DNA of 64,000 nt from Diaporthe sp. PMI_573 (taxonomy: Eukaryota; Ascomycota; Sordariomycetes; Diaporthales; Diaporthaceae). The number at the start of each line of letters is the position of its first letter. The first letter of the stretch is position 1. Below, one piece after another: positions 1 to 11,824 of this stretch. Location: the NCBI GenBank assembly GCA_021399435.1, contig JAJTUP010000007.1:62001-126000 (forward strand), read 5' to 3'. The notes under the pieces are model-generated. The model saw only the letters and a list, made by a program, of their open reading frames with translations, did no database searches and had not been told where the DNA came from. The position numbers and the translations under genes were made by a program.

Positions 1-2
1 AT

Positions 3-311
3 ATTAGCCTCATCATCACTCAGTATCTGGATCACTTCCAGATTGCAACGACATACAAGCCGGTGGTTTACAGCATCAAGCTCAAGATGGAATTTGTCGT
101 GCTTAACAGGCTGCTGCTTCTCGTGCGGCATAGGGAGTGCAACTGCATGCAGGTTGCGGATGAACCTTCCGGCATTCTCCCTCGGTCATCGCAACTCAAC
201 ATTACCGAATGCTGGTCGAATGAGCAAGCTCCGTCTTCCGTGGGATTCAATGACAACGGGAATGAGCTACATCATGTCCGAGCCGCTGATGCTCCCCCCC
301 CAGCCAGATAG
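3..311 (+). CDS. 3' end of an unidentified gene (partial, enters from the left edge)
   Basis: One reading frame is open from the first bases of the window to a TGA at 309-311. It encodes about 102 residues starting ISLIITQYLDHFQ. A hydrophobic stretch (MEFVVLNRLLLLV, around 90-128) is followed by a hydrophilic tail with two cysteines. I do not recognise the family; the tone resembles the last segment of a fungal integral membrane protein. Since the 5' part lies outside the window, the frame could also be chance read-through. No neighbour on this strand helps. Confidence 0.3.
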   Translation: MSLIITQYLDHFQIATTYKPVVYSIKLKMEFVVLNRLLLLVRHRECNCMQVADEPSGILPRSSQLNITECWSNEQAPSSVGFNDNGNELHHVRAADAPPPAR

Positions 312-1026
312 TCGCAGTCTTCCTCGGCCATCTCAATTCGCATTGTTTGATGCAAATCCGTACTGTATGTCTCCTCCTAGTTATTTTCCTGCCTCTTGTT
401 GAAACCCTGACAGTCGGAAGGAAGCTCTATCTTGCGTCGAAAGCAACACTTCCACTCAAAAACTCGATTCCTTAGAATCGTGACTTCTGTTCAGCCTCAC
501 CAGCAGTCAGACAATGACGTTCGAATTCATCTGGAACCGACCAACGCTCGACTTTTTGACCATCTTCAGAGATCCATTTGTCAAAATTGATTAAAGTGAC
601 GAAGCGCAGAGGTGGCGGTCAATAGGCGGACGGGTACCCGTCCTTCTAAAATGGGACAGGCCCGGATTCGATACTTCGAGAACAAATATCTCTCTCAGAC
701 TCCAACTTCGCACCCTCAAGGTGTCCGCAGATAGTGTCCGAGGAAAACTCCCACGTAGCTGGGGCCGATCGTCCAGGGTCCGAGACGCCCCTTGGCAGTG
801 TGTTTCGACCACCGAGTCCAGTTTTGGATTTTTGCCATGACACGCTATCACTATGCAGAGTCTTCTCCGATCCCAAAGATCAAAGTTTCAAGGCTTAGGC
901 TACGCAAGACGCAGGAGGCAGTTTGCAACGATGTCATATTTCTGCGAATAGGTCTAGATAGGACGTACGTACCGCCACATTCAACAATCAAACCGTAATC
1001 ACGGTCCTCTAATGTCACAGCGCACT
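312..1026. other. Intergenic, no gene seen
   Basis: Only short overlapping open frames of 60-90 residues occur on both strands, without start context, splice pattern or family resemblance. No RNA gene or repeat was recognised. Confidence 0.5.
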
Positions 1027-1974
1027 TCAAAGCATTCGTGATGCCAAAGTACCTCCGATGAACTTTACCCCGATATACTGTATTCCCCAGCCAAGTATTC
1101 CGACACTAACGACACAACCAAGGCTACCAATTAGAAGCTTGTAAACATCACCGTAGGTCACTTCTATCCAGGGCGGGAGGTCTTCTGCCTTCGATTGTAG
1201 AGTCCTCAGAAAAACGACAGGCACGATAAACGGAATAGAGATAAGGAGAAAAAGAACAGAGTAAGTGGTGAACCGTATAGCCCTCCGTTGAATCAAGATC
1301 TTCCCAAACATCACCAACATGGAAGTGCCGACTAGGATAGATACCATCACAGATCCAAAGACTCCCAGTGTTTGGAGTATTGATGTTTTGATGTTGGCCA
1401 TTGCTTTGTCGAATATCTGAGCGTCGACCAATCCACTCATATGGTCCCATATCTGTGATGGAACAAGATTCGACAACCTGGGCGGTAGGCTGTGGCAGGC
1501 TGTGTAGTTGTTAAATCCTACGCAGAATTGGTAAGTGCCGATAGAGCAACTTTTGGGAACCACATCAACGAGAGTGCCAGGGATCGCAGTTTCAATCACG
1601 TTGACAGCGCTTGCAACTTGACTGATGATGTCCGGTATAACATGAGAAGCAGCTGTACTGGCTGCTCCTTGGATTCGGCAATGGCAATTGGAACTTTCGT
1701 TTCGATGTCTTCGATCAGCTTCGAGGCAAAGGGCACATCCCGACTTCTAATGAAAATATTTTCATCGAGGACGCTGTCCAAAAGATCTGTCAAATTAAAC
1801 TATGAATCGGATTAGTACCGACAAATAACGAGGAATACTATGATGATTTCATACGTTCAACGTCACCAAGCCTGCTTTCCTGTTCTCATCCTTGGCGAAA
1901 GCCACTGCTTCGAGCAGAATCGTGACGAGAAAGGAAAGGAGGAGTGCAATGGAAACGAAGATCTTCAACCACAT
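1027..1974 (-). CDS. Four-pass membrane protein, SUR7/PalI-like topology
   Basis: The gene reads right to left. Exon 1 (1974-1855) begins MWLKIFVSIALLLSF, a signal-anchor or first membrane segment. A 55-nt intron (1800-1854) has GTATGA at its donor and a TACTAATC branch site. Exon 2 starts FNLTDLLDSVLDEN. The main block (1599-1027) has a cysteine-bearing loop (KSCSIGTYQFC, then YTAC) and three more membrane segments (ILQTLGVFGSVMVSIL; SVLFLLISIPFIVPVVF; LLIGSLGCVVSVGILGWG). One N-terminal and three C-terminal helices around a Cys-containing extracellular loop is the layout of fungal SUR7/PalI proteins of the plasma membrane (eisosome or pH signalling). The assignment rests on topology only. 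The join between exon 2 and the main block (about 1620-1760) needs a frame change: either a second intron with a weak donor or a frameshift. That boundary is unresolved. Confidence 0.5.
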
Positions 1975-2580
1975 TTCACAGCAATATACATACAATATGT
2001 ATTTTGTAGACAGAAGTATACGTTGGGATTGAGACTATTATAAGAAACGGCTTAGGGATCTTTTATGTCAGTAAAGAGGCTAGAAGAAAGGAGGTTACGG
2101 GATTGGCATTAGCTGCGGCGAATAACAGCTCAGTTTCAGGAGACCGTCATCACCAAAGTTGATGCTTTTCGAGGCTTTATACTACCCTGGACACCCTATC
2201 ACATCTCTATCGAGCTGGGGATGTGCTGGGGGCTGGAATCGGATGCCTTCTAAAGTTAGAGGCCGTTCTATTTCTAAATCTTAGACAGTCGACAACATAG
2301 CGTCAGAGAAGCCAAACATTCGTCGCATATTGTCTGCGCCTGTTGTCAACCATTGAGTATTGCAGGCACACAGTATGTACTGTGCAGTTACAGTACTGTC
2401 CTATCCAGTCGTTGTCATACCTATTCTCTTCCCTCTCTATTTCTTTGGTATTCTGCTCTCCCCGCGTCAAATGTAAAAACACTCCCGCGCTGCTATAATG
2501 TCCCAGAAAGTATAATTCGATTAGGTCGCCCAAATATTCAAGCAGCTTCCTTCCCGAGCGTGTAAATCCGTAAGCAATGA
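1975..2580. other. Intergenic, no gene seen
   Basis: No convincing open frame on either strand, and nothing resembling an RNA gene or repeat. Confidence 0.45.
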
Positions 2581-2664
2581 AAACACCATGCCTGAAATCA
2601 TGAGCAGAAGTTACTTGGAAAACGCGTGCAGAAACGCTCTAGCTGAGCATATTCGTAAGAGTAT

Positions 2665-3300
2665 TCAAGAGCTACATCCTGCGCGAAGAGGGTCTAAAGA
2701 AACATGCAGGCAACTACCTGGATATTAACGTAAGTCCGTGGGATGTCAAACTTATCACAACGCAAAACGACCCATATCGGTGGAAGGCCCACCCGTGTGC
2801 ACGGCATCTATTGTGCAACCATATCACAAGCCACGCCATGGAAAACCTTTGGGACGTCTACGAGCAAGTGGGCGTCACATTCGTAGCAGTCCCGCGCGAT
2901 GACAAGAGAAGTCTTACCGCTTTTTTGGGACACGCCGATCTGAACCGGGTATGTGAAGGGTCATAACATGTTGAATCAGGCTCACACAAATTCGTAGACG
3001 GTACTTGACTACTCAGAGCAAGACCAAGTGCAGAAAAGAAATGTGGAGCTTGAGGAGGAGTTGAACTACGTTAAAAGCTGCTTAGCCGATGAAATGGAGA
3101 CCAGAGTGAGAGTAGAGGCAGAGCTGTACCTGCTCAACGAGACCAATCGCCTGCTCAAGGTCGAAATCGACAAGGCAATGCGGCGAGGCGACTACTTCGA
3201 AAATGCTGGTTATAGGTACGCAGAAGGGATTAGGAACACGTCGATCGCAATCAAGACTCTACGGGACAGCCCAACCTTTCGAGAGGACGGGTTTTTCTAA
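2665..3300 (+). CDS. Hypothetical protein fragment with coiled-coil C terminus
   Basis: A reading frame from about 2665 runs in frame to a donor at 2949. It joins across a 49-nt GT-AG intron (2949-2997) to a second exon ending at TAA 3298-3300. The first exon contains SYILREEGLKKHAGNYLDI and several His/Cys/Trp residues; the second is a charged heptad-like helix (RNVELEEELNYVKS and on), probably a coiled coil. No clear start codon exists in frame: an upstream ATG at 2588 is in another frame, so a further 5' exon or a frameshift is likely. The family is unknown. It may be the 3' remnant of a larger gene. Confidence 0.4.
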
Positions 3301-3804
3301 CTGGGGCGCTTGCGCCAACCAGAATGAGCAAGAGGGCGAATGATACGGCAACGTTCCTTCTTGTGCGGGATTATAGTTCTTAGAATGAATATTGGTTCCA
3401 TGGGGAGCTACATCCGCAATCGCAATATCAATTACGCTAGTTATCTTAGAATGACAGATCGTACTGTAGTTGAATAGCATGTATATACATAATAAGCAAT
3501 GGCTAACTTGCCAGAAAATACACCACATGAACCACAGCAAAGATCACCCAGGAATCACGTTGGTAGCGCATTTTTGCTATTTTTGGTAGTAGTGTCTACT
3601 TGCCGTCGCCTGAGGGCACAATTATTGCCTTCCATTGCTAATAATAGTACACTTGCCCCCATGTTGTGAACCTACATGCGCTCGAGCAACCCACCACGGC
3701 ACATTGATAAACACTACAGCCAGAAGTGCTACTGTACTGCACCACGCTCGACAATACAGTTCACGCACTTCCAAGAATGTCGCCCATCAGTTCCATTCAG
3801 CCCT
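3301..3804. other. Intergenic, no gene seen
   Basis: Contains the presumed 5' leader of the antiporter pseudogene. Small overlapping open frames only; nothing else supported. Confidence 0.45.
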
Positions 3805-5040
3805 ATGGGTTCCATCAAGATATCGCCAGAACTAGACTACTGGCGGCTAAGACTTTACGTCTCCCTCGCGCTCGCAGTCGCCTTGGGGATCACTACTTTA
3901 GTTGTTGACCTGAAGCTACCCGGAAGTATGGTGGAGTTCTGGACAGCAATTCTTTCGCTCCTTCCCATCTCCGTGGTGACTCGCATGTGTTCAGAGGATC
4001 TAGTCTTTTGAATACAAAAGTTGCGCCGAGAAATCTTCATTGGGATTTTCCGGGCAGTGTTTGGGACTTTCGCCGAACTCTCGCTGGCTATCGTGGCTGT
4101 CATTCGCCGCGATGCGCTCCTGGCACGAACCTCTCTAACCGGGGCGTTCCTCGTGAACTCCCTTCTTTTAATCGGGCTGGCCTTCCTAGCTGGCGGGTCT
4201 ACGGGCGAAGAAATAGATTACCCTATACTCATCGCCAGGGCAAGCTCTCACATGTTATTGGTCAGTTTGATCAGTTTAATACTGCCAACCGCCTTCCAAC
4301 TGTGGTATTCAGAGACCGGTGAGTAATGCTGGTTCTTGGAGTGGCATCTTTGCTAAACGGAAACAGGCAACATGAGCAACGTGAATTTTATGTCACGAAC
4401 TGGTGCCTTCGCGCTCTTGTTGGTTTTCGGCTGTTACTTGGCCTTCTTCTACGTGACTCACAGCAACGTGAGCTTGCGGACGATTCAACAGCAGAGGACC
4501 AGAAACATCAGGTTCGTGGTAGCGCAGTCAACGTTTGCATTCGCGGCACCCGTCCTCGCTGGCACCAATCTTACCCAACCCCTCTCCGACCTGCGCGAGA
4601 AAGCATCAAAGCGGCCTCGTCTCTCCCAAGCCAGGAGCTTATTGATCTTGGCTGTTTCTTGTGTCTTGTGCGTAGTGTCCCCCGTGTTCGTTGTTGGCTC
4701 CAAGGATGGAACTACAGAGGCTCTAGGGCTCTCGAAAAGTTTCGTCGGGTTAGTGCTGGTGCCGATCGTACTGAGCACGCCGGAGCAGCTTTCGAGTCTG
4801 TTTCTCGGCCACAAAGATAAAGTAAATTAGGTCATCGAGGAGTCGATTTCTTCCTGTATTTGGATAATCATGTTTATTCTCCCAGTACTGGTCTTGCTAG
4901 GATGGGCCTTGGGGATGGCGAACATGACTCTTTTCTTTGATAGTTTCCAGACCACGGTAATCTTCCTAACGGTCCTCCTAGTAAACTATCTCATCCGGGG
5001 CTCTGGGACATGGTCAGTGGCTTTGTACTATTATCCTTGA
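3805..5040 (+). pseudogene. Ca2+/H+ antiporter (CAX/VCX1 type), inactivated by two nonsense codons
   Basis: Cation/proton exchangers of this family move Ca2+ into vacuoles or other compartments against H+. The conceptual product starts MGSIKISPELDY. It shows the first alpha repeat (FGTFAELSLAIVAVI, then SLTGAFLVNSLLLIG) and the second (SKSFVGLVLVPIVLSTPEQL), followed by LVLLGWALG and VIFLTVLLVNYLI, in family order. A clean 48-nt intron (4319-4366, branch GCTAAAC) joins exons 1 and 2 in frame. The frame is broken by TGA at 4009-4011 and TAG at 4828-4830. On both sides of each stop the same frame continues with family-like sequence, so these are point nonsense mutations, not intron ends. Both fit single C-to-T or G-to-A changes (for example CGA or TGG to TGA, CAG to TAG). 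A transposon starts 10 bp after the last codon. Confidence 0.8.
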
Positions 5041-5050
5041 GAGATGGCTA

Positions 5051-6084
5051 CAGTGGGGCTCAAAAAGTCTTGCGCCAACGCGTACCCACACCACAAACTC
5101 GCGTCTTCACGCGCAACCCACCCACAACTTCAAACTTACTTTTCTCAACAACCATGGCCTCAAAAAATAGTACGTTTCTTGGAGAGATAACAACAAATCG
5201 TCGCTTTTCAGCAGAACTTATTCCGGAGCAAATAACTGCAATATTGAGCGCGCTGGCTGAGGGCAAAGGTCCAAGCCAAATTTCGCGCGAGACCGGTGTG
5301 TCAAGGTCTACAATCACACGCAAAAAGAATCAATGGCTGAACGAGGGAAGATTGACCGCTAAACCTCGTAGTGGTCGTCCAAGATACTTTGACGATCGCT
5401 CTTTACGCCTATTAAAGTTATATATACTCAGAGACGGCCGTTCCTCATATAATGATATCCGGAAAGATCTGGGCATTAACGCATCCGACAACACAATACA
5501 CACAGCCCTCAAGTCAATTTACGTCAACCACTGGATAGCTGTGCGCCGGATACCTCTATCGGAGGAAGATGAGAAGCTTCGCTATCACTGGGCCAAGTTG
5601 TGGCGTCGAGATCTTGAGCGGTTGTTGAGAGTGCGTAGTTTAAAGTTTGCCCCTAAATGTTGGTTTCTGCGCTTCCTCCACTCACCATGACCCCCCTCCC
5701 AGGCGATCTTCTCTGGCAAGTGCAGTGTTCAAAATAACCCCTCCAAACCTTCAAAGTGGGTTTAGGGCTTCTCTGAGCAGAGATACAAGAAGGAGCTGGT
5801 CAACTTAAAATGTTGATGTGAAGCCTACAATCTCTGTGATGATGTGGGGTGCCATTTGGAAGGGAGGTCGGAGTGACCTCATTGTAATGGCTGGGAGACG
5901 TAAATTCCAAAGTATCCAAATAGGAAAACACAAAATAGCTGCGTTAGTAACAACGTTCATCACACCATTAAACAACATAATCTTCATAAAATTTATGCAA
6001 GTCCCGTCAGTAATGGTGAAATCCCAGTATTTCTTTATAGGACGGCAAGCAAAAAGCCATTTAAAAGAAGTAAGGGTACTGTAA
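5051..6084 (+). mobile_element. Degenerate Tc1/mariner-type (Tc1/impala-like) DNA transposon
   Basis: The left terminal repeat begins CAGTGGGGCTCAAAAAG at 5051, directly after a TA dinucleotide (5049-5050), the Tc1 target. The transposase starts at 5154 (MASKNSTFLGEITTN). It carries a paired helix-turn-helix region (RFSAELIPEQITAILSALA, then QISRETGVSRSTITRK, then SGRPRYFDDRSLR). A probable intron (about 5631-5702) leads to the catalytic core. The motif normally written FSDECSV reads FSGKCSV, so the first catalytic Asp is lost. VMMWGAIWKGGRSDLIVM (from about 5836) matches the next conserved block. After about 6084 the frame dissolves into TA-rich sequence, and no right terminal repeat was found. 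The element is dead. Confidence 0.8.
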
Positions 6085-6888
6085 AGAAAAACGACAACTA
6101 CAAGGGAATAGATGGCAACCCTTTAACGCTTAGCGACAGGCTCCAAGATAATATTTAGATAGAAGGCTAAGATTAAGAGGTTAGAAAAGATAACAGATAT
6201 TCTAAAGAACGTCCCTATAATCGCACCAGTCTATTAAGTTACTAAGGTTTAGTAAGTACTGTAGATATTAAAATAAGACAGCTACAATAGTCTAGTTGGC
6301 TACCTTTATAAAATAGATATTAAACGTTATAAACGGGATATCTTATAGATAGCGGCTAAAGCTAAATCGTGGTACTATAGATAAGTAAGCCAAGAAATTA
6401 ATAGTAGAGACATGCTTATATATAGGTATACTAATAAATATAGGCTAATACTAAAAAAGCAATAGCTAGTAGCTAAATTAGGTTTAGCTTCTAGGAGCTA
6501 CTATAAAAATAATAACTAATAATATACTTAGGCAAGAGCTAATAAAACTAGGTAGATAAGTTAGAGATAGCTTAAATAATTAATTATAGTATTTTTATAG
6601 CTTATAATTTATAGTTTCTTATATATAAGTAATACTAAACATAGTATAAAATTATAATACTATAAAGTATATTAAGAAAACTATAAGGGCAATACTAGTA
6701 GCTATATTAATTAGTACTAAATAGGCAGATTATTAAAGTTAGGTATAATATCTAGTAAGGGCGGCATAGTGTTAATAGTTTTATTTAACAATATATTTTA
6801 TTAACTTAATTTAGGAAGGCTTCGGCCACACTGTGTTTTTTATCAACTGTTTATTGGTCTGTCTGCTGTCTGCTCAACCTTCCGACTG

Positions 6889-7200
6889 CTCTTCCCTGAG
6901 CTCATGCACAAAGTCGACAACGGCTTTGTACATCTGCTCGTGCTTCTCCTCCGGCGGGACCTTAAATCCTGCCTGTTTCCTCTCACCCTTCAATATCTTT
7001 CCAATCTTTTCAGAAAGATCTGGGTATCCGATAACAAAGTAATATATTCAGAGTAGTAGAAGTTCTGTAATATTACTGTGCTTATCTATTTTGTTGCGAA
7101 TACTGTCTTTGCTGCTTTCTGATAGTTTTGCAACATTATCACGGAAGTCTTGTGGGTGGGCTTGAGTGAATCTTTTCTTTATTTTGACTTCTATTGAAGT
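6889..7200 (-). pseudogene. Remnant of an unidentified protein-coding sequence inside the AT-rich island
   Basis: On the minus strand one frame stays readable for about 100 codons with a single TGA. It reads VKIKKRFTQAHPQDF, then NVAKLSESSKDSIRNKIDK, the stop, then GYPDLSEKIGKILKGERK, and ends HELREEQSEG followed by TGA. Composition and amino-acid character are those of real protein, unlike the surrounding sequence. No ATG is visible; an ATA at the expected place could be a mutated ATG. I do not recognise the family. It may be the C terminus of a transposon-carried or captured gene. Confidence 0.35.
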
Positions 7201-7804
7201 TAGCTGTGTGCTTGGATGTGGGCTATGATCTCTATAGGCTTACTTAGGGAGAGTTTTCTTGGGATCTTGTATGTGTGTCGATATGGATGTTAAGGGAAAG
7301 AGATATTGACTGGGACTGTAGCTGTGGGATTAATTTTATATAGGGACCGCGTCGAGAGACTATTTTGGTCTTTACCGTATGACTGATTGCCCTACTTGCT
7401 GTGGCAGATTAGTCTTGGGCTACTTATATCGACAGTTTTAGTCTATGGCGCCGCCAGAAGCGGTCTCGCTAGCCTCATCTGTGCGGCTGTCACAAGGCTG
7501 TCAATGTTTTTTGGGCCACGTGCCACAATCGTATTCTGAACCTACTGTTATCGGCATTGTTTTTTTTTTAAACGCTGGGTGTTTAAGCGTTTACCACTGT
7601 ATGAAGGGACCGCCTACATACTGCTTAAGAAGCATATGTATACGAATTAAAAACGAAACCACTTAATTTAGGAAGAAAAGTAGCATTAAAAGTCTAGAAA
7701 CTTGGTATATATAAATCTTATATTTATAGAGAAACTTAGAGCTGGGGAGAAAGATAAAACTCTAATCTTCTTGTATGGCTTTTATATTTATCTTCTTTAT
7801 AACC

Positions 7805-8316
7805 TGTTAAACGGAAACGCTTGTGTGGGCGCTGCACGTAAGGAGTTACCCTAGACTTGGCACTAGATTTTGTCTAAGTGCCCATGGGGCGTGCACGCCG
7901 GCAGATGAGTTTGGTGGCCGTGAGCCGATTTTTTGGGCTGTTTTAAGACCCTAACTTCGTACCTCTGCATTACCCTTATTTCTTACCCAAAAAGCATGTA
8001 ACCTAGTTTATTAGATAGCCTGATTTCTAAAGTTTATCTGTATTTAGTTTGGTTACTGTCAGGGTTAGGGTTGGCTAGTTATTTTTGGCTGAAGAGAGTG
8101 GGTCTGGGGGCCGAATTTTCCGGCCTCGCCATTCCTACACCAGGGCCACCCGCAGCGTGCCAAGGGTTGAGACAATGTCGGAGGGTGTGTGAGGAGGGCT
8201 GACAGAAGCCCACTCGAATTCAATACAAAGTTGTCCGAACCACTCTCAAGCATTCCAACAAGACCTCAGTGCACCCTACTGCTACCTGACTCCCATTCGA
8301 TCCACCAACCTTCAGA
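7805..8316 (+). repeat. ~515 bp dispersed repeat, copy A (direct)
   Basis: First of three copies. It starts near TGTTAAACGGAAACGC and ends near CCACCAACCTTCAGA. It includes GGGTTAGGGTTGGCT at about 8060 (two telomere-type TTAGGG units) and a GC-rich block around 8110-8180. It is probably a solo LTR or a short non-autonomous element; exact ends are uncertain because flanks are mutated. Confidence 0.75.
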
Positions 8317-10143
8317 TAACCCTCTACTGTTACTTATTTCTTTTCCTGCTTGATTAAAGTACTAAAGTCTTATATAATAGCCTGTAATTATTAGACATTA
8401 TTCTGCTTTCTAAAGATAGGCTAATATATAAGAACAATAATTAGTAAAACAGCTTATTTTTGTATAGTATTTAATATTAGGATACAGTATTTATTATATC
8501 TAGGTAGCTTTAGGGCTAGTATAATTAAGACGCATTATATTTCTAATACTTAGGAAATTTAGGCAATATTTACTATAGAAGTTTTAATTAGTGGGGAGGT
8601 TTGCTAAATAATAAGGTTAGCCTTAATATTTTTCCCTCTATATAAAATATGCTTTCCTTTTAGGTTTTCTAGTATTATTTGCCTATAAGATATATTTCCT
8701 ATATGTTTTATAAAAGCTTGTAGCTTATCTGTGTAAACCTCCTTATATTATTGGCCGAATATATAGTCGAAATTTATTTATTTTAAATCTATGAATTTGG
8801 GAAGTATTATAACTTAAGTTTTATTATAACTCTTAATTCTACGGCTATAGGTTTCGATATGCTTAAGGTAGAGTGTCTTAACTTATAAATTAATATTAAG
8901 AGTATTAATAGCTATTTATTTTAACTTTTTTTAGCAAAGTATAATTTTTAACCCTTTACTTATATAAGGCTTTAAGTATAGTTTAAAAGATTGTATATAT
9001 ATAGTATAAATGTAGAGTAATATTACTCCTTTATTTTAAATTAGTATACTTAGGAATATAAAAATATAATCTGCGGTAGTTATATAGGGCTTAAAGCTAT
9101 AATAGCCGTTATACTAAAATAGGAAGCTATTAACTTAAATTAAGCTTTAGATATAAATCGGTATAGTTTTTTTAAGACTATATGCTATTGGTACTTATAT
9201 TTTTTTTTGGTAAAGTCTGCCTTATTTAAATTTTTTTCTTGCCTTCTTTTTTGTTTTGTAATTAACTCTTTACTTATTATTATTATTTTTAAATACCTAC
9301 TTTTTAATTTCTTTAAGCCACTTTATTCTTATATTTATAATTACTAGTTGCTTCTTTATTATTGTTATTTTTCTTAATAGCAGGCTTATAGTAATAAAAT
9401 ATATTAATAACTTTTAGATTTAAATAATATATAAACCGGTTATTTATAGCGTTAAACTTAAGATTAAGTTTATTATTTTAAATAAGCTAGTTATATTTAC
9501 TTAAATACTATATAGTTTTTATCTTAAAATATAATTTAGTAAAAAACTATACTAACTTTTATACCTAAGGCAATTTATTAATTAATAGGATACTTGTGTA
9601 GAGGACGAGACCCTAACCCCAGTTTCTAAGCGTGCTTCATGTACTATTTAAGCTAGAACTCGTTTAGAAAAACGTTTTCTACACTACTTAGACTTTAGAC
9701 AAGCTTTAGAACATGTTTTCTAGCCTATAGACTTCATTTCTTCCACCATAATTATAAGCCCGGTATATAATCGATAAATTCCCTTAGCAAGCTTAAGAAA
9801 ATTATTATAAAATAAGGTTTTTTCTTATCTACTCTTTTATTTTATATATTTTCTTTATCATCTTACTTAAATATAGCTTTAACAACAAATTTAGACCTTT
9901 TAATCCCCGAGATCTACAAGAATATATATACCTTTTCTATATAGTACGCCCTTTTAAGGTTATACTGCTAATTACATTAATGCTGGGACCAAGTAAACCT
10001 AGATGCGGTTAAATTTCTAAAACAATAGCCTCCTTAATACCTAAACTTCTACAATAGATACTTAGTTATAAAAGTACGCTTTGCGATGTCTATAAAGCTA
10101 GACTAAGTAAATACCGAGCTTATAAAGAAAACGGAAAGGTTAA

Positions 10144-10662
10144 TCTGAAGATTGGTGCCTTCAGCAGTTTGTATTCGGCAGGGTCGCAGCAGGGTGCCTG
10201 GAGGCGAGTTGGGACGTTTGAGAATGGTTCGGACAACTTTGCATTGAATTTGAGTGGGCTTCTGTCAGCCCTCCTCACAGTCCCTCCGACATCGTCTCAC
10301 CCGCGGGCACGCGTAGGTTGGCTCTGGTGCAGGAATGGCGAGGCCGGAAAATTCGCCCTCCAGACCCACTATCTTTGGCTTTAAATAGCCAGCCAACCCT
10401 AACCCTGATAGTAACCAAACTAAATACAGATAAACTTCAGAAATTAGACTATCTAATGAGCTAAGTTATATGCTTTTTGGGTAAGAAATAAGGGTAATGC
10501 AGAGGTATGAAGTTAGGGTCTTAAAATAGCTTAAAAAAATCGACTCACGGCTACCAAATTCATCTTTCGGCACGCATGCCCCATAGGTACTTAGAGAAAT
10601 CTAGTGCTAAGTCTAGGGTAACTCTCTACGTATAGTACCTATACAAGCGTTTCTATTTAACA
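10144..10662 (-). repeat. ~515 bp dispersed repeat, copy B (inverted)
   Basis: Reverse-complement copy of the repeat at 7805-8316, so A and B form a large inverted pair around about 1.8 kb. The telomere-like motif appears as CCAACCCTAACCCTGAT near 10396. This copy keeps more GC than A. A 71-residue open frame on the plus strand (10169-10384) lies wholly inside the repeat and is not taken as a gene. Confidence 0.75.
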
Positions 10663-11296
10663 AATAGTAGTAATAATAATATTAATAGAAACAATATTAC
10701 TATAATTTATTATAAAAATAAATCTTAGATAAAGATAATAAAACAGGATACATGTGGGCTAGTTAAGTGCCTGTCTGTAGGCCTAAGGAGAACGCCTATG
10801 CCGAGAGGGTGCGGCGCTAAACGGTCAGCGACCGCGTTAAGAGATTATCTTGAATAAAAGCTGTCTGCTTAGAAGACACGAAGGAAGGTTTTGATTTCTG
10901 CTATCTGAATTTTGGGCTGTGAGTAGGACTATTTATACATTCTGGCCCTGTAGAGAAGACATAGCATTGTCACTACGTTAATAATATCTTAACTATATCT
11001 AATATATTTATTATGAGACTTTTTTAATTAAACTTAACTATATAATTTAACTTATTTACTTAAATAAATAAGAAAGGCTAGGGGTACTTAGTTTTAAGAC
11101 TAACTTTTAAATTATACTATATATAGTTTATATATTAAAAACGGGACACTAAGCTAAGTATAGGTGCGCGTTCTACTAGCCTTGCTAAGCGAGAGAAAGG
11201 AAACTGCTAGAGGGCTCTAATATAAAAAAAGAAGAGATAATAAAAAAGGGCCAAAAGGGCAACAAAGGCAATAAAAGCAGTATTTAGGTTCTAATC

Positions 11297-11814
11297 TATT
11301 AAACGGAAACGCTCGTATAGGCGCTATACATAGGGAGTTACCCTAGACTTGGCACTGGATTTCTCTAAGTGCCTATAGGGCGTGCACACCAAAAGACGAA
11401 TTTGGTGGCCGTGAGTCGATTTTTTAAGCTATTTTAAGACCCTAACTTCATACCTCTGCATTACCCTTATTTCTTACCCAAAAAGCATGTAACTTAGCTC
11501 ATTAGATAGTCTAATTTCTGAAGTTTATCTGTATTTAGTTTGGTTACTATCAGGGTTAGGGTTGGCTGGCTATTTAAAGCCAAAGATAGTGGGTCTGGAG
11601 GGCGAATTTTCCGGCCTCGCCATTCCTGCACCAGAGCCAACCTACGCGTGCCCGCGGGTGAGACGATGTCGGAGGGACTGCGAGGAGGGCTGACAGAAGC
11701 CTACTTAAATTTAATGCAAAGTTGTCCGAACCATTCTCAATCGTCCCAACTCGCCTCCAGGCACTCTACTGCGACCCTGCCGAATACATACTGCTGAAGG
11801 CACCAACCTTTAGA
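11297..11814 (+). repeat. ~515 bp dispersed repeat, copy C (direct)
   Basis: Third copy, same orientation as A. It begins TATTAAACGGAAACGC where A has TGTTAAACGG (a G/A change) and ends CCAACCTTTAGA. It contains GGGTTAGGGTTGGCT near 11550. Differences from A and B are mostly C/T and G/A. Confidence 0.75.
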
Positions 11815-11824
11815 AAAGTACTAA

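Noticed and set aside
43..402. 119-codon plus-strand frame at the left edge
   Set aside because: It overlaps the frame open from the window start, is rich in Ser/Cys without domain, and has no splice or start support.
10169..10384. 71-codon frame in repeat copy B (also partly readable in copy A, 8065-8253)
   Set aside because: It lies inside a dispersed repeat. Similarity between copies follows from DNA identity; copy A is shorter and altered, and no family is recognised.
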